Positions 54,505-64,000 of a stretch of 64,000 nucleotides of DNA are shown piece by piece (position 1 is the stretch's first letter; each line of letters opens with the position of its first letter). Source of the DNA: Mycobacterium avium subsp. avium. GTDB taxonomy: Bacteria > Actinomycetota > Actinomycetes > Mycobacteriales > Mycobacteriaceae. Where the stretch lies: NCBI RefSeq assembly GCF_009741445.1, contig NZ_CP046507.1, forward strand, positions 3,658,001 to 3,722,000, read 5' to 3'. The position numbers and the translations under genes are program-made. A model generated the notes under the pieces. It saw nothing but the letters and a program-made list of their open reading frames with translations, made no database searches and was not told the DNA's origin.

Positions 54505-55419
54505 CTATGACTTTCTGGCGCCAAGGAACTTGGTTATCACCCGGGCCACGATATTGATCGTGGCGATCACCAGGATGAGGGTCAACGCGGCACCCCACAA
54601 CCGATCCGTGGGGATGGGGTTGATGCCCGCGCCGGCCGACGCCTGGTTGTACATCATGCCGGGCAACGTCCCCATGAATCCGCTGAAGATGTCGAAGTTC
54701 ATCGACTGTGCATAGCCGACCAGGATCAGCAGCGGCGCCGTCTCCCCCATCACCCGGGCCATCGCCAGCAAGATGCCGGTGACGATGCCGGACAGCCCGG
54801 TGGGCAGGACCACCCGGGCGATGGTCTTCCACTTGGTGATGCCCAGCGCGTAACTGGCCTCGCGCAGATCCACCGGGACGATCCGCAGCATCTCCTCGGT
54901 GGCCCGCACGATCACCGGCAGCATCAGCAGGACCAGCGCCAGCGACACCGCGAACTCCGAGCGCGGCAGCCCCAGCGTGGCCACGCACAGCGCATAGACG
55001 AACAACGCCGCCACGATCGAGGGCACCCCGCTCAGGATGTCCACCATGAACGAGGCCAGCCGGCCCAGCGGGGTGCCGCCGCCGTACTCGACCAGATAGA
55101 TGGCCACCATCAGGCCGATCGGGATGGAGATCGCCGCGCACACCAATCCCTGCAGCACGGTGCCGACCAGCGCGTGATAGGCACCGCCCCCGGTCACGAA
55201 CGCGGTCATCCCGGCCTGCGAGTGCGACCACCACACGGTCGAGGTGATCGCCCTGAACCCCTTGACGACCACCGAGCACAGCACCATCACCAGCGGGGTC
55301 ACCGCGACCAGCAACGACAACGAAACCAGCACGGTCGCAACGGAATTCGCGGCTCGACGGCGTCGGGACAGCGGCGAGAACGTCCGCGACTTGAGCGGGC
55401 GGTCCAGCATCGAGGTCAT
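54505..55419 (-). CDS. pstA: phosphate ABC transporter permease PstA
   Basis: The 304-residue permease has six membrane segments and the EAA-type loop [29 protein letters not shown], typical of PstA. The [16 protein letters not shown] and [15 protein letters not shown] segments fit too. It overlaps pstC by four bases (ATGA) and precedes pstB. Confidence 0.95.
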   Translation of the reverse strand: MTSMLDRPLKSRTFSPLSRRRRAANSVATVLVSLSLLVAVTPLVMVLCSVVVKGFRAITSTVWWSHSQAGMTAFVTGGGAYHALVGTVLQGLVCAAISIPIGLMVAIYLVEYGGGTPLGRLASFMVDILSGVPSIVAALFVYALCVATLGLPRSEFAVSLALVLLMLPVIVRATEEMLRIVPVDLREASYALGITKWKTIARVVLPTGLSGIVTGILLAMARVMGETAPLLILVGYAQSMNFDIFSGFMGTLPGMMYNQASAGAGINPIPTDRLWGAALTLILVIATINIVARVITKFLGARKS

Positions 55420-56459
55420 GGGCCCGCCCGCCTGCCCACCCCGGCGACGGCGCCGCGCGCCAGGGCGTCGACCACGAAGGTGAGCACGAACAGCGTCAGC
55501 CCCGCCGCGATGTAGGCGCCGGCCTTGAAGCGGTCGTCCAATTCCGCCGCGGCGCCCGCGATCTTGGTGGCGAAGGTGGAGCCGCCGTCGAACAGCGACC
55601 AGCCGAACGCCGACTGGGTGCCCCGCAGGATGATCAGCAGCGCGACAGTCTCACCCAGGGCGCGGCCCAGCCCCAGCATCCCGCCGCTGATGTAGCCGGA
55701 CCGGCCGAACGGCAGCGTGACCGTCCGGACCACTTCCCAGCGGGTCGCGCCCAGCGCCAGCGCGGCCTCGATCTGGTCGTGCGGGGTCTGGATGAACACT
55801 TCGCGGGTGACGGCGGTGATGATCGGCAGGATCATCACCGCGAGCACGATTCCGCCGGTGAAGATGGTGCCGCCGCCGCCCGCAGAGGTGTTGCCGTCGG
55901 CGAACAGGAAACACCAGCCCATCGAGTGGTTGAGCCAAGTGGCGACGGGTCGAAGCTGCGGCGCCAACACGTACAGGCCCCAGGCGCCGTAGATGATCGA
56001 GGGCACCGCGGCCAGCAGGTCGACGGCGTAGGCCAGCGGGGTGGCGGCGCGGCGCGGCGCGTAGTGGGTGATGAAGATGGCGACGCCCAGCGCGACCGGC
56101 ATCGCCAGGATCAACGCGAACAGCGACACGAACACGGTGACCGGCAGCAGGCTGGCGATCCCGAAATGCATCGCCGAGGTGTCGGTGGTGACCCAGTTAC
56201 CGCCGTAGCCGAAGAAGTTCTCGCGGTTGCGCTGCAGCGCCGGCACCGCGCGGTCGAGCAAAAACACCGCGATCGCGGCGATCACCAGCACGATCAGCAC
56301 CCCGGAGGCCTGCGCCAGTCGGCGGAAAATCCGGTCTCCCGCATGCGGTCGCCCCTGCCCCCAGGGGCTGATGGGGGTCGCCGACGGCTCCGGGAACGGC
56401 GCGGCGACCACCGCGCCCGAGCCCGCGTCGGTGGGATTCGGCCCGGAAAACCCCGTCAC
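55416..56459 (-). CDS. pstC: phosphate ABC transporter permease PstC
   Basis: The 347-residue permease starts with a soluble, proline-rich N-terminus (about 35 residues), then membrane segments and the EAA loop [41 protein letters not shown]. It forms the membrane channel with PstA. It is second gene of pstSCAB, 51 bases after pstS. Confidence 0.95.
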   Translation of the reverse strand: MTGFSGPNPTDAGSGAVVAAPFPEPSATPISPWGQGRPHAGDRIFRRLAQASGVLIVLVIAAIAVFLLDRAVPALQRNRENFFGYGGNWVTTDTSAMHFGIASLLPVTVFVSLFALILAMPVALGVAIFITHYAPRRAATPLAYAVDLLAAVPSIIYGAWGLYVLAPQLRPVATWLNHSMGWCFLFADGNTSAGGGGTIFTGGIVLAVMILPIITAVTREVFIQTPHDQIEAALALGATRWEVVRTVTLPFGRSGYISGGMLGLGRALGETVALLIILRGTQSAFGWSLFDGGSTFATKIAGAAAELDDRFKAGAYIAAGLTLFVLTFVVDALARGAVAGVGRRAGP

Positions 56460-56510
56460 GGTGCGCCCACCACAGTCCTGCCGTCGCTCCCTGAAACCCC
56501 GGCCCGCCGG

Positions 56511-57635
56511 CTACTGCAACGCATTGATCGCGGTAACCAGTCGTTGTCTGACCTTATCGGGCAGCGGGATGTAGCCGGCGGTGGAAAGGCCGTCCTGCCC
56601 GCTGGTGGCGGCCACGCCGAGAAACGATTTCACGGCCGCCAGCGTCTCGGGGTCGTACCCCTTCGAACACACGATCTCGTACGTCACCAGCAGCAACGGG
56701 TAGACGCCCGGCTCCTGGGAGGCGTACATGGCGTGGAGGTCGAGCACCAGGTCGTCGCCCTCGGACAGGAATTTGGCCGCGTTGACGGCGTTTCCGGCGG
56801 TCTCGTTGGTCAGCGGGACCACCCCACCGCGGGTGGCGATCTTGGCGTAGGGCATGCCGGCCTGGTCGGCGAAGCCCTTCTCCACGTAGCCGATGGCCCC
56901 GGTGGTGGCCCGCACCGCCTGGATGACTCCCGCCGACTTCGCGGCGCCCTCGCCGACGCCGCCCTGGAATTCGGTGCCGACGCCCTTGGCCCAGCTCTGC
57001 GGCGCGGCGGCGGTCAGATACTTCTGCACGTTATCGGTGGTTCCCGACGAGTCGGTCCGGTAGATCGGGGTGATCTTTGTGTCGGGAAGGGCCACCCCGG
57101 GATTGAGGGCCGCCAGGATCGGGTCGTTCCAGTTGGTGATCTTGCCGGTGAAGATCTTGGCCACCGCGTCACTGCTGACCACCAGGGCCGGGTTGCCGGG
57201 CAGGTTGTAGGTGATCGCGATCGGCCCGAACACCAGCGGCAGGTCCCACGCCGGGTTGCCGCCGCAGCGCTGGGCGGCCGGGCCGATCTGGTCGGCGACC
57301 AACGGCGAGTCCGCGCCCGCGAAATCCACGTGCCCGGCGATGAACTGCTCGCGGCCGGCGCCCGACCCGGTCGGGTTGTAGGCCAGGCCCTTGCCCGGGC
57401 AGTACTGGCCCCACACCTGGTTGAACATCGTGATCGCGTTTTCCTGCGCGGTCGAGCCCTCCGCGGTCAGCTTGTTCTTGCCGCCGCAGCCCGCGGTGCC
57501 GGTGGTCCCGCTGATGCTCGGCGCGGCGGTCCCGCGGTGGTTCTCGTCGCTCCCGCAGCCGGTCAGCGCCGCGGCGCCCAGTGCCGTCGCCAACGCCGCG
57601 GCGGCCAGCGCCCCGCCCTGCCTGTCCAGCCTCAC
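56511..57635 (-). CDS. pstS: phosphate-binding lipoprotein PstS
   Basis: The 374-residue protein has a lipoprotein signal peptide with lipobox LTGC (Cys about residue 27), and the phosphate-site blocks TAEGSTAQENAI, YNPTGSGAGREQFIAGHVDFAGADSP and YRTDSSGTTDNVQKYL. It binds phosphate outside the membrane for the PstCAB permease. The start is a GTG at 57635. It opens the operon, and the 160-bp region upstream (to mshD) should contain the promoter and phosphate control. Confidence 0.97.
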   Translation of the reverse strand: MRLDRQGGALAAAALATALGAAALTGCGSDENHRGTAAPSISGTTGTAGCGGKNKLTAEGSTAQENAITMFNQVWGQYCPGKGLAYNPTGSGAGREQFIAGHVDFAGADSPLVADQIGPAAQRCGGNPAWDLPLVFGPIAITYNLPGNPALVVSSDAVAKIFTGKITNWNDPILAALNPGVALPDTKITPIYRTDSSGTTDNVQKYLTAAAPQSWAKGVGTEFQGGVGEGAAKSAGVIQAVRATTGAIGYVEKGFADQAGMPYAKIATRGGVVPLTNETAGNAVNAAKFLSEGDDLVLDLHAMYASQEPGVYPLLLVTYEIVCSKGYDPETLAAVKSFLGVAATSGQDGLSTAGYIPLPDKVRQRLVTAINALQ

Positions 57636-57797
57636 GATCTCGCTTTCTTGACACGTTCACCGACGCGTGCGGGCGCCGCGGGCATGACTGTCAGGTTGCC
57701 AACTCGCGGCGAAAATATGCGCCGACGCGGCGCACAGCAACGTCTGGGTAGTAAGGACCAGATTAACGATCTGGGCGGCCGGGGTTCGTACCCGCGG

Positions 57798-59527
<1,730 letters not shown>

Positions 59528-59695
59528 CTAGTCCCTCCAGTTCGGGGGAACGGCATCTCCCAATTCTCAACGCCATCATGACCAGGTCATCTAACGATAA
59601 CGTGTCACCTGGTTTTTTCGCGTGGCACATGAGCCGGTGTGAGCCCTGCCACCGGCGGTCCGCCGGCGACCGTCTCCCGGGGATTACGCCACAAT

Positions 59696-60508
59696 ATGCG
59701 GGTGCGCAAGGTGCTGATCGGTGTGGCCGCGACGGCGATCCTAGTGGCTGTGGTCGCCCTCGGCGCGATCGGCGTCGACTACGGGACCAGCATCTATGCC
59801 GAATACCGGCTGTCGTCCAGCGTGCGCAGGGCCGCCGACCTGGGCACCGACCCGTTCGTGGCGATCGTGGCGTTTCCGTTCCTTCCGCAGGCCCTGCGCG
59901 GCAACTACAACCAGCTGGAGATCAAGGCCACCGCCGTCAGCCATGCGATGACCGGCAAGGCCACCCTGGAAGCCACCATGTACTCGGTGGACCTGGCGCA
60001 GGCGTCCTGGCTGATCGCACCCGACGCCAAGCTCGCGGTGCGCAAGCTGGAGAGCCGCATCATCATCGACTCCACCCACCTGGGCCGGTATCTGAACATC
60101 AGCGACCTGATGGTGGAGGCGCCGCCCAAGGAGACCAACACCGCCACCGGGGGCATCACCGCCTCGGGCATCTCCGGCAGTCACGGGCTGGTGTTCACCG
60201 GCACCCCCAAATCGGCCGGCTTCGACCACCGGGTGAGCGTTTCGGTCGACCTGTCCATCGCCCCCGACGACCCCGCGACCCTGGTGTTCACCCCGACCGG
60301 TGTCCTGACCGGATCGGACACCGCCGACCAGAGCGTGCCCGCCGACAAGCACGACGCGGTGCTGCACGCCTTCAGCGGCAGGCTGCCCAATCAGCGGCTG
60401 CCCTTCGGCGTCGCGCCCACTACCGAGGGGGCCCGCGGCTCCGACGTGATCATCGAGGGCATCACGTACGGAGTAACCGTGACCCTCGAAGGGTTCAAAC
60501 AATCATGA
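59696..60508 (+). CDS. lmeA: LmeA-like DUF2993 lipid-associated protein
   Basis: The 270-residue protein has an N-terminal membrane anchor or signal (KVLIGVAATAILVAVVALGAIGVDY) and a DUF2993 domain rich in beta-strands (FVAIVAFPFLPQALRGNYNQLEIKATAV...). The family includes LmeA (Rv0817c), a mannan-elongation helper in the envelope of mycobacteria. The ATG at 59696 fits. It overlaps thiX by four bases. Confidence 0.88.
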   Translation: MRVRKVLIGVAATAILVAVVALGAIGVDYGTSIYAEYRLSSSVRRAADLGTDPFVAIVAFPFLPQALRGNYNQLEIKATAVSHAMTGKATLEATMYSVDLAQASWLIAPDAKLAVRKLESRIIIDSTHLGRYLNISDLMVEAPPKETNTATGGITASGISGSHGLVFTGTPKSAGFDHRVSVSVDLSIAPDDPATLVFTPTGVLTGSDTADQSVPADKHDAVLHAFSGRLPNQRLPFGVAPTTEGARGSDVIIEGITYGVTVTLEGFKQS

Positions 60509-60924
60509 CCACCCTCGTCGTGATCCTCGCGGTGCTTGCCGCGGCAACCCTGGCCGGCTGGCTGTTGACCCGTCGCTCCGGACGCATCCGGGAAATCGAC
60601 GCGGGGCCGCAGCGCGACACCGGCGACGACGTCGCCGCGCTGGGGCTGTCCCGCGACGGACCGACCGTCGTGCACTTCAGCGCGCCGTGGTGCGGGCCGT
60701 GCGATCGGGTGCGCCGGGTGGTCGACCAGGTCTGCGCCGACCTGGGCGGCGTGGCGCACGTCGAGATCGACCTGGACGCCCACCCGGACACCGCCCGCCG
60801 CTATGCGGTGCTGTCGCTGCCCACCACGCTGATCTTCGACGCCGACGGCCGGCAGCGCTACCGCAGCTCCGGAGTGCCCGGCGCCGCCGACCTGCGCTCC
60901 GCCCTGAAACCGCTGTTGGCCTGA
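60505..60924 (+). CDS. thiX: membrane-anchored thioredoxin ThiX
   Basis: The 139-residue protein has an N-terminal membrane helix (LVVILAVLAAATLAGWLL) and a thioredoxin domain with WCGPC (Cys63 and Cys66) and the cis-Pro in VLSLPTTLIFD. It is likely a membrane-tethered disulfide reductase (Rv0816c). The start ATG overlaps lmeA's stop (ATGA). Confidence 0.93.
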   Translation: MTTLVVILAVLAAATLAGWLLTRRSGRIREIDAGPQRDTGDDVAALGLSRDGPTVVHFSAPWCGPCDRVRRVVDQVCADLGGVAHVEIDLDAHPDTARRYAVLSLPTTLIFDADGRQRYRSSGVPGAADLRSALKPLLA

Positions 60925-60940
60925 CCACGGTGTCATTAGG

Positions 60941-60946
60941 TAAGCT
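60941..60946 (+). promoter_or_regulatory. -10 element TAAGCT for a leaderless transcript
   Basis: TAAGCT fits the mycobacterial TANNNT -10 form and is seven bases before the GTG at 60954, the spacing for transcription starting at the codon itself. It drives the polycysteine leader peptide. Confidence 0.65.
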
Positions 60947-60953
60947 GACCGAC

Positions 60954-61043
60954 GTGTTAGCCCGCCTCGAGCCCATGCTCACCAAGCGCCGCGCAGTCGA
61001 CCTGCGCCGCACCGCGGGTTGTTGTTGTTGCTGTTGCTGCTGA
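60954..61043 (+). CDS. polycysteine leader peptide (29 residues)
   Basis: The frame starts at GTG 60954 and ends in TAGCCCCCCC-stop (Ala-Gly, then seven cysteines: TGT TGT TGT TGC TGT TGC TGC). The whole peptide is 29 residues. This is the known mycobacterial design of cysteine-responsive leaderless short frames (Rv0815A in M. tuberculosis), where ribosomes stalling at cysteine codons change folding of the downstream RNA and so expression of the sulfur operon. A GGCCGC/GCGGCC inverted repeat at 61045-61076 follows at once and may be the switch. The next genes are DUF4395, cysA2 and sseC. Confidence 0.9.
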   Translation: MLARLEPMLTKRRAVDLRRTAGCCCCCCC

Positions 61044-61146
61044 GTGGCCGCGCTTTCGCGTAGCACTCGGAGCGGCCCCGGATCCCGACCGTGGCGTCTC
61101 TCCCATCATCGTTTCCGTGAGCAACAGGGCATCGAGGAGTAGTACC

Positions 61147-61617
61147 TTGCCGAGCAGCAACACCACCACGCAGCCCGACCTGGTCGACGTGCGTGGACCG
61201 CGATTCGCCGCTTGGGTCACCACCGCAGTGCTGGTGCTGGCCCTGGCCGTGTCCGCGGTCAGTCCGCCCGCCGCGGCGGTGATCCTGGCCGGCCAGGCCG
61301 TCGTCTTCGCGATCGGCGCGGTCGGCGGACCGCGCAAGCACCCCTACGGGCGGGTATTCGCCGCCGTCGTCGCGCCGCGGCTGGGCCCGGTGCGGGAGCG
61401 CGAGCCCATCCCGCCGTTGAAGTTCGCCCAACTCGTCGGCCTGATCTTCGCGGTGCTCGGCGCCGCCGGATTCGCCGCGGGCGCTTCGCTGTTCGGCCTC
61501 GTCGCCACCGCCGCCGCCCTGGCCGCCGCGTTCCTCAACGCCGCCTTCGGCATCTGCCTGGGCTGCCAGCTCTACCCGCTGGTGGCCCGCTTCCGGCGCC
61601 CGGCGCGCTCCACCTGA
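61147..61617 (+). CDS. DUF4395 membrane protein
   Basis: The 156-residue protein has four predicted helices, including AWVTTAVLVLALAVSAVSPPAAAVILAGQAVVFAIGAV and a C-terminal pair ending in FGICLGCQLYPLVARF. The paired cysteines of CLGC might hold a metal or be redox-active. DUF4395 genes usually precede cysA2/sseC or rhodanese genes. I chose the TTG at 61147 because GAGGAG is eight bases upstream. Confidence 0.85.
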   Translation: MPSSNTTTQPDLVDVRGPRFAAWVTTAVLVLALAVSAVSPPAAAVILAGQAVVFAIGAVGGPRKHPYGRVFAAVVAPRLGPVREREPIPPLKFAQLVGLIFAVLGAAGFAAGASLFGLVATAAALAAAFLNAAFGICLGCQLYPLVARFRRPARST

Positions 61618-61653
61618 CCCGCCGTAACCAAAGCGATCGAAAGGATCCACTCC

Positions 61654-62487
61654 ATGGCACGCTCCGACGTCCTGGTCTCCACCGACTGGGCCGAGAGCAA
61701 TCTCGACACCCCGGGCGTCGTCTTCGTCGAAGTCGACGAGGACACCAGCGCTTATCACGCCGGGCACATCCCCGGCGCCATCAAGTTGGACTGGCGCTCC
61801 GATCTGCAGGACCCGGTCAAACGCGACTTCGTCGACGCGCAGCAGTTCTCCAAGCTGCTCTCGGAGCGGGGCATCGCCAACGACGACACCGTGATCCTCT
61901 ACGGCGGCAACAACAACTGGTTCGCCGCCTACGCGTACTGGTACTTCAAGCTGTACGGCCACGAGAAGGTCAAGCTGCTCGACGGCGGCCGCAAGAAGTG
62001 GGAGCTGGACGGCCGCACCCTGTCCAGCGACCCCGTCAGCAGGCCGGCGACCTCCTACACCGCGGCCGCACCGGACAACAGCATCCGGGCGTTCCGGGAC
62101 GAGGTGATCGCCGCGATCAACGTCAAGAACCTGGTCGACGTACGCTCCCCGGACGAGTTCTCCGGCAAGATCCTCGCGCCGGCGCACCTGCCGCAGGAAC
62201 AAAGCCAGCGGCCCGGCCACATCCCCGGCGCCATCAACGTGCCGTGGAGCAAGGCCGCCAACGAGGACGGCACCTTCAAGTCCGACGAGGAACTGGCCGC
62301 GCTGTACGCCGCGGCCGGCCTGGACACCGGCAAGGAGACGATCGCCTACTGCCGGATCGGCGAGCGGTCGTCGCACACCTGGTTCGTTCTTTATGAATTG
62401 CTCGGGCATCGGAATGTGAAGAACTACGACGGCAGTTGGACGGAATACGGCTCCCTGGTGGGTGCCCCGATCGAGTTGGGAAGCTGA
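61654..62487 (+). CDS. cysA: thiosulfate sulfurtransferase CysA2 (rhodanese)
   Basis: The 277-residue double-rhodanese protein has an inactive first domain and a second domain with the active-site loop CRIGERSSHTW, catalytic Cys233. It moves sulfur from thiosulfate to cyanide or to acceptor proteins such as sulfur carriers. It has a homologue at M. tuberculosis Rv0815c (cysA2). The 62487 stop overlaps nothing; sseC starts two bases later. Confidence 0.95.
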   Translation: MARSDVLVSTDWAESNLDTPGVVFVEVDEDTSAYHAGHIPGAIKLDWRSDLQDPVKRDFVDAQQFSKLLSERGIANDDTVILYGGNNNWFAAYAYWYFKLYGHEKVKLLDGGRKKWELDGRTLSSDPVSRPATSYTAAAPDNSIRAFRDEVIAAINVKNLVDVRSPDEFSGKILAPAHLPQEQSQRPGHIPGAINVPWSKAANEDGTFKSDEELAALYAAAGLDTGKETIAYCRIGERSSHTWFVLYELLGHRNVKNYDGSWTEYGSLVGAPIELGS

Positions 62488-62488
62488 T

Positions 62489-62791
62489 ATGTGCTCTGCA
62501 CCGAAGCAAGGAGTGACGCTGCCCGCCAGCGTCGACCTGGAGAAGGAAACGGTGATCACCGGCCGCGTGGTGGACAGCGACGGCCAGGCGGTGGGCGGCG
62601 CGTTCGTGCGCCTGCTGGACTCGTCCGACGAGTTCACCGCCGAGGTGGTGGCGTCGGCCACCGGCGATTTCCGCTTCTTCGCCGCTCCGGGATCCTGGAC
62701 GCTGCGCGCACTCTCGGCGGCCGGTAACGGCAACGCCGTGGTCACCCCGTCGGGTGCGGGCATCCACGAGGTCGACGTCAAGATCGCCTGA
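62489..62791 (+). CDS. sseC: SseC, DUF1416 protein
   Basis: The 100-residue protein (MCSAPKQGVTLPASVDLEKETVITGRVVDSDGQ...) has a carboxypeptidase-regulatory-like beta-sandwich and the CSAP N-terminal motif. DUF1416 proteins are always next to CysA2 in actinobacteria and help sulfur transfer. It starts two bases after the cysA stop. Confidence 0.93.
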   Translation: MCSAPKQGVTLPASVDLEKETVITGRVVDSDGQAVGGAFVRLLDSSDEFTAEVVASATGDFRFFAAPGSWTLRALSAAGNGNAVVTPSGAGIHEVDVKIA

Positions 62792-62828
62792 CGCACCGGC
62801 TGACCCGATCGGGACAGCGGGGGACGAA

Positions 62829-62834
62829 TAGACT
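62829..62834 (+). promoter_or_regulatory. -10 element TAGACT for a leaderless transcript
   Basis: TAGACT (TANNNT) lies seven bases before the GTG at 62842, so transcription would start at or near that codon. It is placed in the 50-bp gap after sseC. Confidence 0.6.
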
Positions 62835-62841
62835 TGTCCCC

Positions 62842-62940
62842 GTGGTGTTGTTCTTCGAGATCATGCTGGTCGTGGCGGTCGTGGTGATTTCCTGGTTTGC
62901 GCTCTACACGCTGTACCGGCTCATCACTGACGAGTCGTGA
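62842..62940 (+). CDS. 32-residue membrane microprotein
   Basis: The frame from GTG 62842 encodes [32 protein letters not shown], one membrane helix with a short acidic end. It starts at a well-placed leaderless promoter, and its stop overlaps the next gene's GTG by four bases (GTGA). It is probably real. Its function is unknown, though coupling to the downstream gene suggests it helps set that gene's translation or anchors its product. Confidence 0.7.
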   Translation: MVLFFEIMLVVAVVVISWFALYTLYRLITDES

Positions 62941-63599
62941 CTCCCGCCGGCGACGATCCGTCGGGGCCGGCGGGCTCCGGCGACCGGGCGGTGGCCGCCG
63001 CCGCGGAGCGCGCCAAGCTGACCGCCGGGCGTAACATCCCGTCCTTCGACGACCTGCCCCTGCCCGCGGACACCGCGAACCTGCGCGAGGGCGCCAACCT
63101 CAGCGACGCGCTGCTGGCGCTGCTGCCGCTGGTCGGGGTGTGGCGCGGCGAGGGCGAGGGGCGGGGCCATGACGGCGACTACCGGTTCGGGCAGCAGATC
63201 GTGGTCTCCCACGACGGCGGCGACTACCTGAATTGGGAGGCCAGGTCCTGGCGGCTGAACGAGACGGGTGACTACCAGGAGCGCGGCCTGCGCGAGACCG
63301 GTTTCTGGCGGTTTGTCCGCGATCCCGACGATCCCAGCGAATCCCAGGCGATCGAACTGCTGCTGGCGCATTCGGCGGGCTACGTCGAACTGTTCTACGG
63401 GCGCCCGCGCACCCAGTCGTCGTGGGAGCTGGTGACCGATGCGCTGGCCCGCAGCCGATCCGGTGTGCTGGTGGGCGGCGCCAAACGGCTCTACGGCATC
63501 GTCGAAGGCGGAGATCTGGCCTACGTCGAGGAACGGGTGGATGCCGACGGCGGGCTGGTGCCGCATCTGTCGGCGCGACTGTCCCGGTTTGCCGGGTAG
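62937..63599 (+). CDS. nitrobindin-like heme or fatty-acid-binding protein (Rv0813 family)
   Basis: The 220-residue protein has the beta-barrel block [28 protein letters not shown] (GxWxGxG), typical of the FABP-like nitrobindin (DUF1794) family. The ligand may be heme or a lipid; Rv0813c has been described as such. The N-terminal 45 residues are an unstructured extension. It is coupled to the 32-residue microprotein upstream. Confidence 0.9.
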   Translation: MTPAGDDPSGPAGSGDRAVAAAAERAKLTAGRNIPSFDDLPLPADTANLREGANLSDALLALLPLVGVWRGEGEGRGHDGDYRFGQQIVVSHDGGDYLNWEARSWRLNETGDYQERGLRETGFWRFVRDPDDPSESQAIELLLAHSAGYVELFYGRPRTQSSWELVTDALARSRSGVLVGGAKRLYGIVEGGDLAYVEERVDADGGLVPHLSARLSRFAG

Positions 63600-63643
63600 C
63601 GGCCGGCCTGTCTGGGCCAGGCACGTCCGCCCCGAACATGGAG

Positions 63644-63694
63644 CGGCCCCCGAGCCGTGTTCCTGGTCGGACAAAAACCGGAAGCTCGGGGGCC
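63644..63694. terminator. inverted repeat, possible terminator of the rightward genes
   Basis: GGCCCCCGAGC (63644-63654) pairs with GCTCGGGGGCC (63684-63694) around a 29-base loop. It lies 45 bases past the nitrobindin stop in the convergent region. There is no U-tract, so Rho-independent ending is uncertain. Confidence 0.4.
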
Positions 63695-63729
63695 GGGTGA
63701 CTACGGGGAATTCGCCAGCGCACAAATAA

Positions 63730-63752
63730 CGCCGGCTCTTCGAAAGCCGGCG
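63730..63752 (-). terminator. compact hairpin between convergent genes
   Basis: CGCCGGCT at 63730-63737 and AGCCGGCG at 63745-63752 form an 8-bp stem with a seven-base loop (CTTCGAA). In leftward reading it is followed by TTATTTG, which would suit a weak terminator for the leftward PLP-enzyme gene. It is close to the tiny frame at 63772-63807. Confidence 0.45.
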
Positions 63753-63771
63753 CAGCTAGCGCGCAGCCACC

Positions 63772-63807
63772 TCACATGTCCATGAAGCTATCAATTTCGC
63801 GGACCAC
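63772..63807 (-). other. tiny reading frame with a strong ribosome-site-like sequence
   Basis: Reading left from 63817, AAGGAAGGAGG merges with GTG at 63807, opening an 11-residue frame VVREIDSFMDM that ends at 63772. The 8-bp hairpin at 63730-63752 follows. The GTG is very close to, and partly overlaps, the purine tract, so translation is uncertain. It may be a leader peptide or part of a small RNA at the 3' end of the PLP-enzyme gene. Confidence 0.3.
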
Positions 63808-63870
63808 CTCCTTCCTTGTGTACGGCCGACCGTACCCGCGGATCGGCGAGCCGACAACAGAATTCAGCGC

Positions 63871-63999
63871 TCAGCGATCGCTGACGATGGCGGCGTCGAC
63901 CAACTCGGCGAACTCGGCCGCCATCGGCGCGCGCGGCAGCGGGCGCCCGTCGAGGGTGTGCACCCTTGCGGCCAACGTCATGCTGGAGATCAGCCAAAC
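63871..63999 (-). CDS. 3' end of an aminodeoxychorismate lyase/branched-chain aminotransferase-like gene (Rv0812 type)
   Basis: The last 42 residues (VWLISSMTLAARVHTLDGRPLPRAPM... ending in ELVDAAIVSDR) are visible. The WLISSMTLAARVHTLDGRPL pattern matches the C-terminus of fold-type IV PLP enzymes (aminodeoxychorismate lyase, BCAT), and the gene order agrees with Rv0812. The rest lies outside the window. Confidence 0.7.
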   Translation of the reverse strand, partial: VWLISSMTLAARVHTLDGRPLPRAPMAAEFAELVDAAIVSDR

Positions 64000-64000
64000 A

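Noticed and set aside
60979..61020. Polyglutamine-containing leftward frame
   Set aside because: It is the reverse complement of the polycysteine codons and reads against the sulfur operon.
63791..63997. A 68-codon leftward arginine-rich frame
   Set aside because: The frame one base over gives the C-terminus of the PLP enzyme (WLISSMTLAARVHTL), which is the real coding frame.

Overview
The window is high-GC DNA from a mycobacterium, probably a non-tuberculous species. Genus markers include the mycothiol gene mshD, desA1, the nickel/cobalt sensor kmtR, the cysA2/sseC sulfur pair, lmeA, F420-type (LLM) oxidoreductases and GTG/TTG or leaderless starts. From about 43.8 kb to the right end the gene order matches the M. 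tuberculosis Rv0830-to-Rv0812 neighbourhood in inverted orientation, with a full pstSCAB operon where M. tuberculosis keeps only phoT.

Left core (1-19.5 kb): a catabolic cluster built on CoA thioesters. It holds a thiolase (cut by the window edge), phenolic acid decarboxylase, alpha/beta hydrolase, enoyl-CoA hydratase, two overlapping acyl-CoA dehydrogenases, an acyl-CoA synthetase, a 2Fe-2S ferredoxin, a DUF4286 protein, an amidohydrolase, a CaiB-type CoA-transferase, an LLM oxidoreductase and a two-subunit B12-dependent acyl-CoA mutase whose active-site loop departs from methylmalonyl-CoA mutase. Two copies of the palindrome GAGAATA-N-TATTCTC suggest that one regulator controls three of these transcription units. 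A tandem TTGACCNGGTCAA operator separates the mutase from an SDR gene. Next come a methyltransferase, a VanX-like dipeptidase, a cold-shock protein with a clear terminator, and a P450/ferredoxin/TetR/SDR group with a shared operator.

Integrated element (19.5-43.8 kb): an actinomycete integrative and conjugative element (AICE) inserted in the tRNA-Phe gene. Its backbone is a Rep initiator at the left end. At the right end are a Nudix (Pif-like) protein, a GntR (KorSA-like) repressor, a Pra-like activator, an FtsK/TraSA translocase, a small protein, an excisionase and a tyrosine integrase. The 51-bp repeats at the ends differ by two bases that form a compensatory pair in the tRNA T-stem.

The cargo (21.4-38.9 kb) looks like a defence island. 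It contains an HTH/PIN toxin-antitoxin pair; a TIR-like (DUF1863, ThsB-type) protein with a small membrane protein and a third overlapping gene; a frameshifted trypsin-like protease; and a large module of SNF2 helicase with DUF3883, an antisense DUF6615-like putative nuclease, a DUF1156 DNA methylase, an HEPN-DUF499 ATPase, an AlbA_2 (Schlafen-type) protein and an AbiJ-like HEPN protein. This module has no PglZ, DrmA or DrmB partner, so it is neither a standard BREX nor a standard DISARM system. It is the best candidate in the window for an undescribed anti-phage system.

Right core (43.8-64 kb): tRNA-Phe, -Asp, -Glu and -Lys; a methyltransferase; a nucleoside deaminase; kmtR followed by a histidine-rich metal-binding peptide; a DUF2236 oxygenase facing its TetR neighbour; desA1; a dihydrouridine synthase; a LytR-CpsA-Psr ligase; phoU; pstBACS; mshD; a GlnR-type regulator; lmeA; thiX; a polycysteine leader peptide ahead of DUF4395-cysA-sseC; a coupled 32-residue membrane peptide and nitrobindin-like protein; and the 3' end of an Rv0812-type PLP enzyme.
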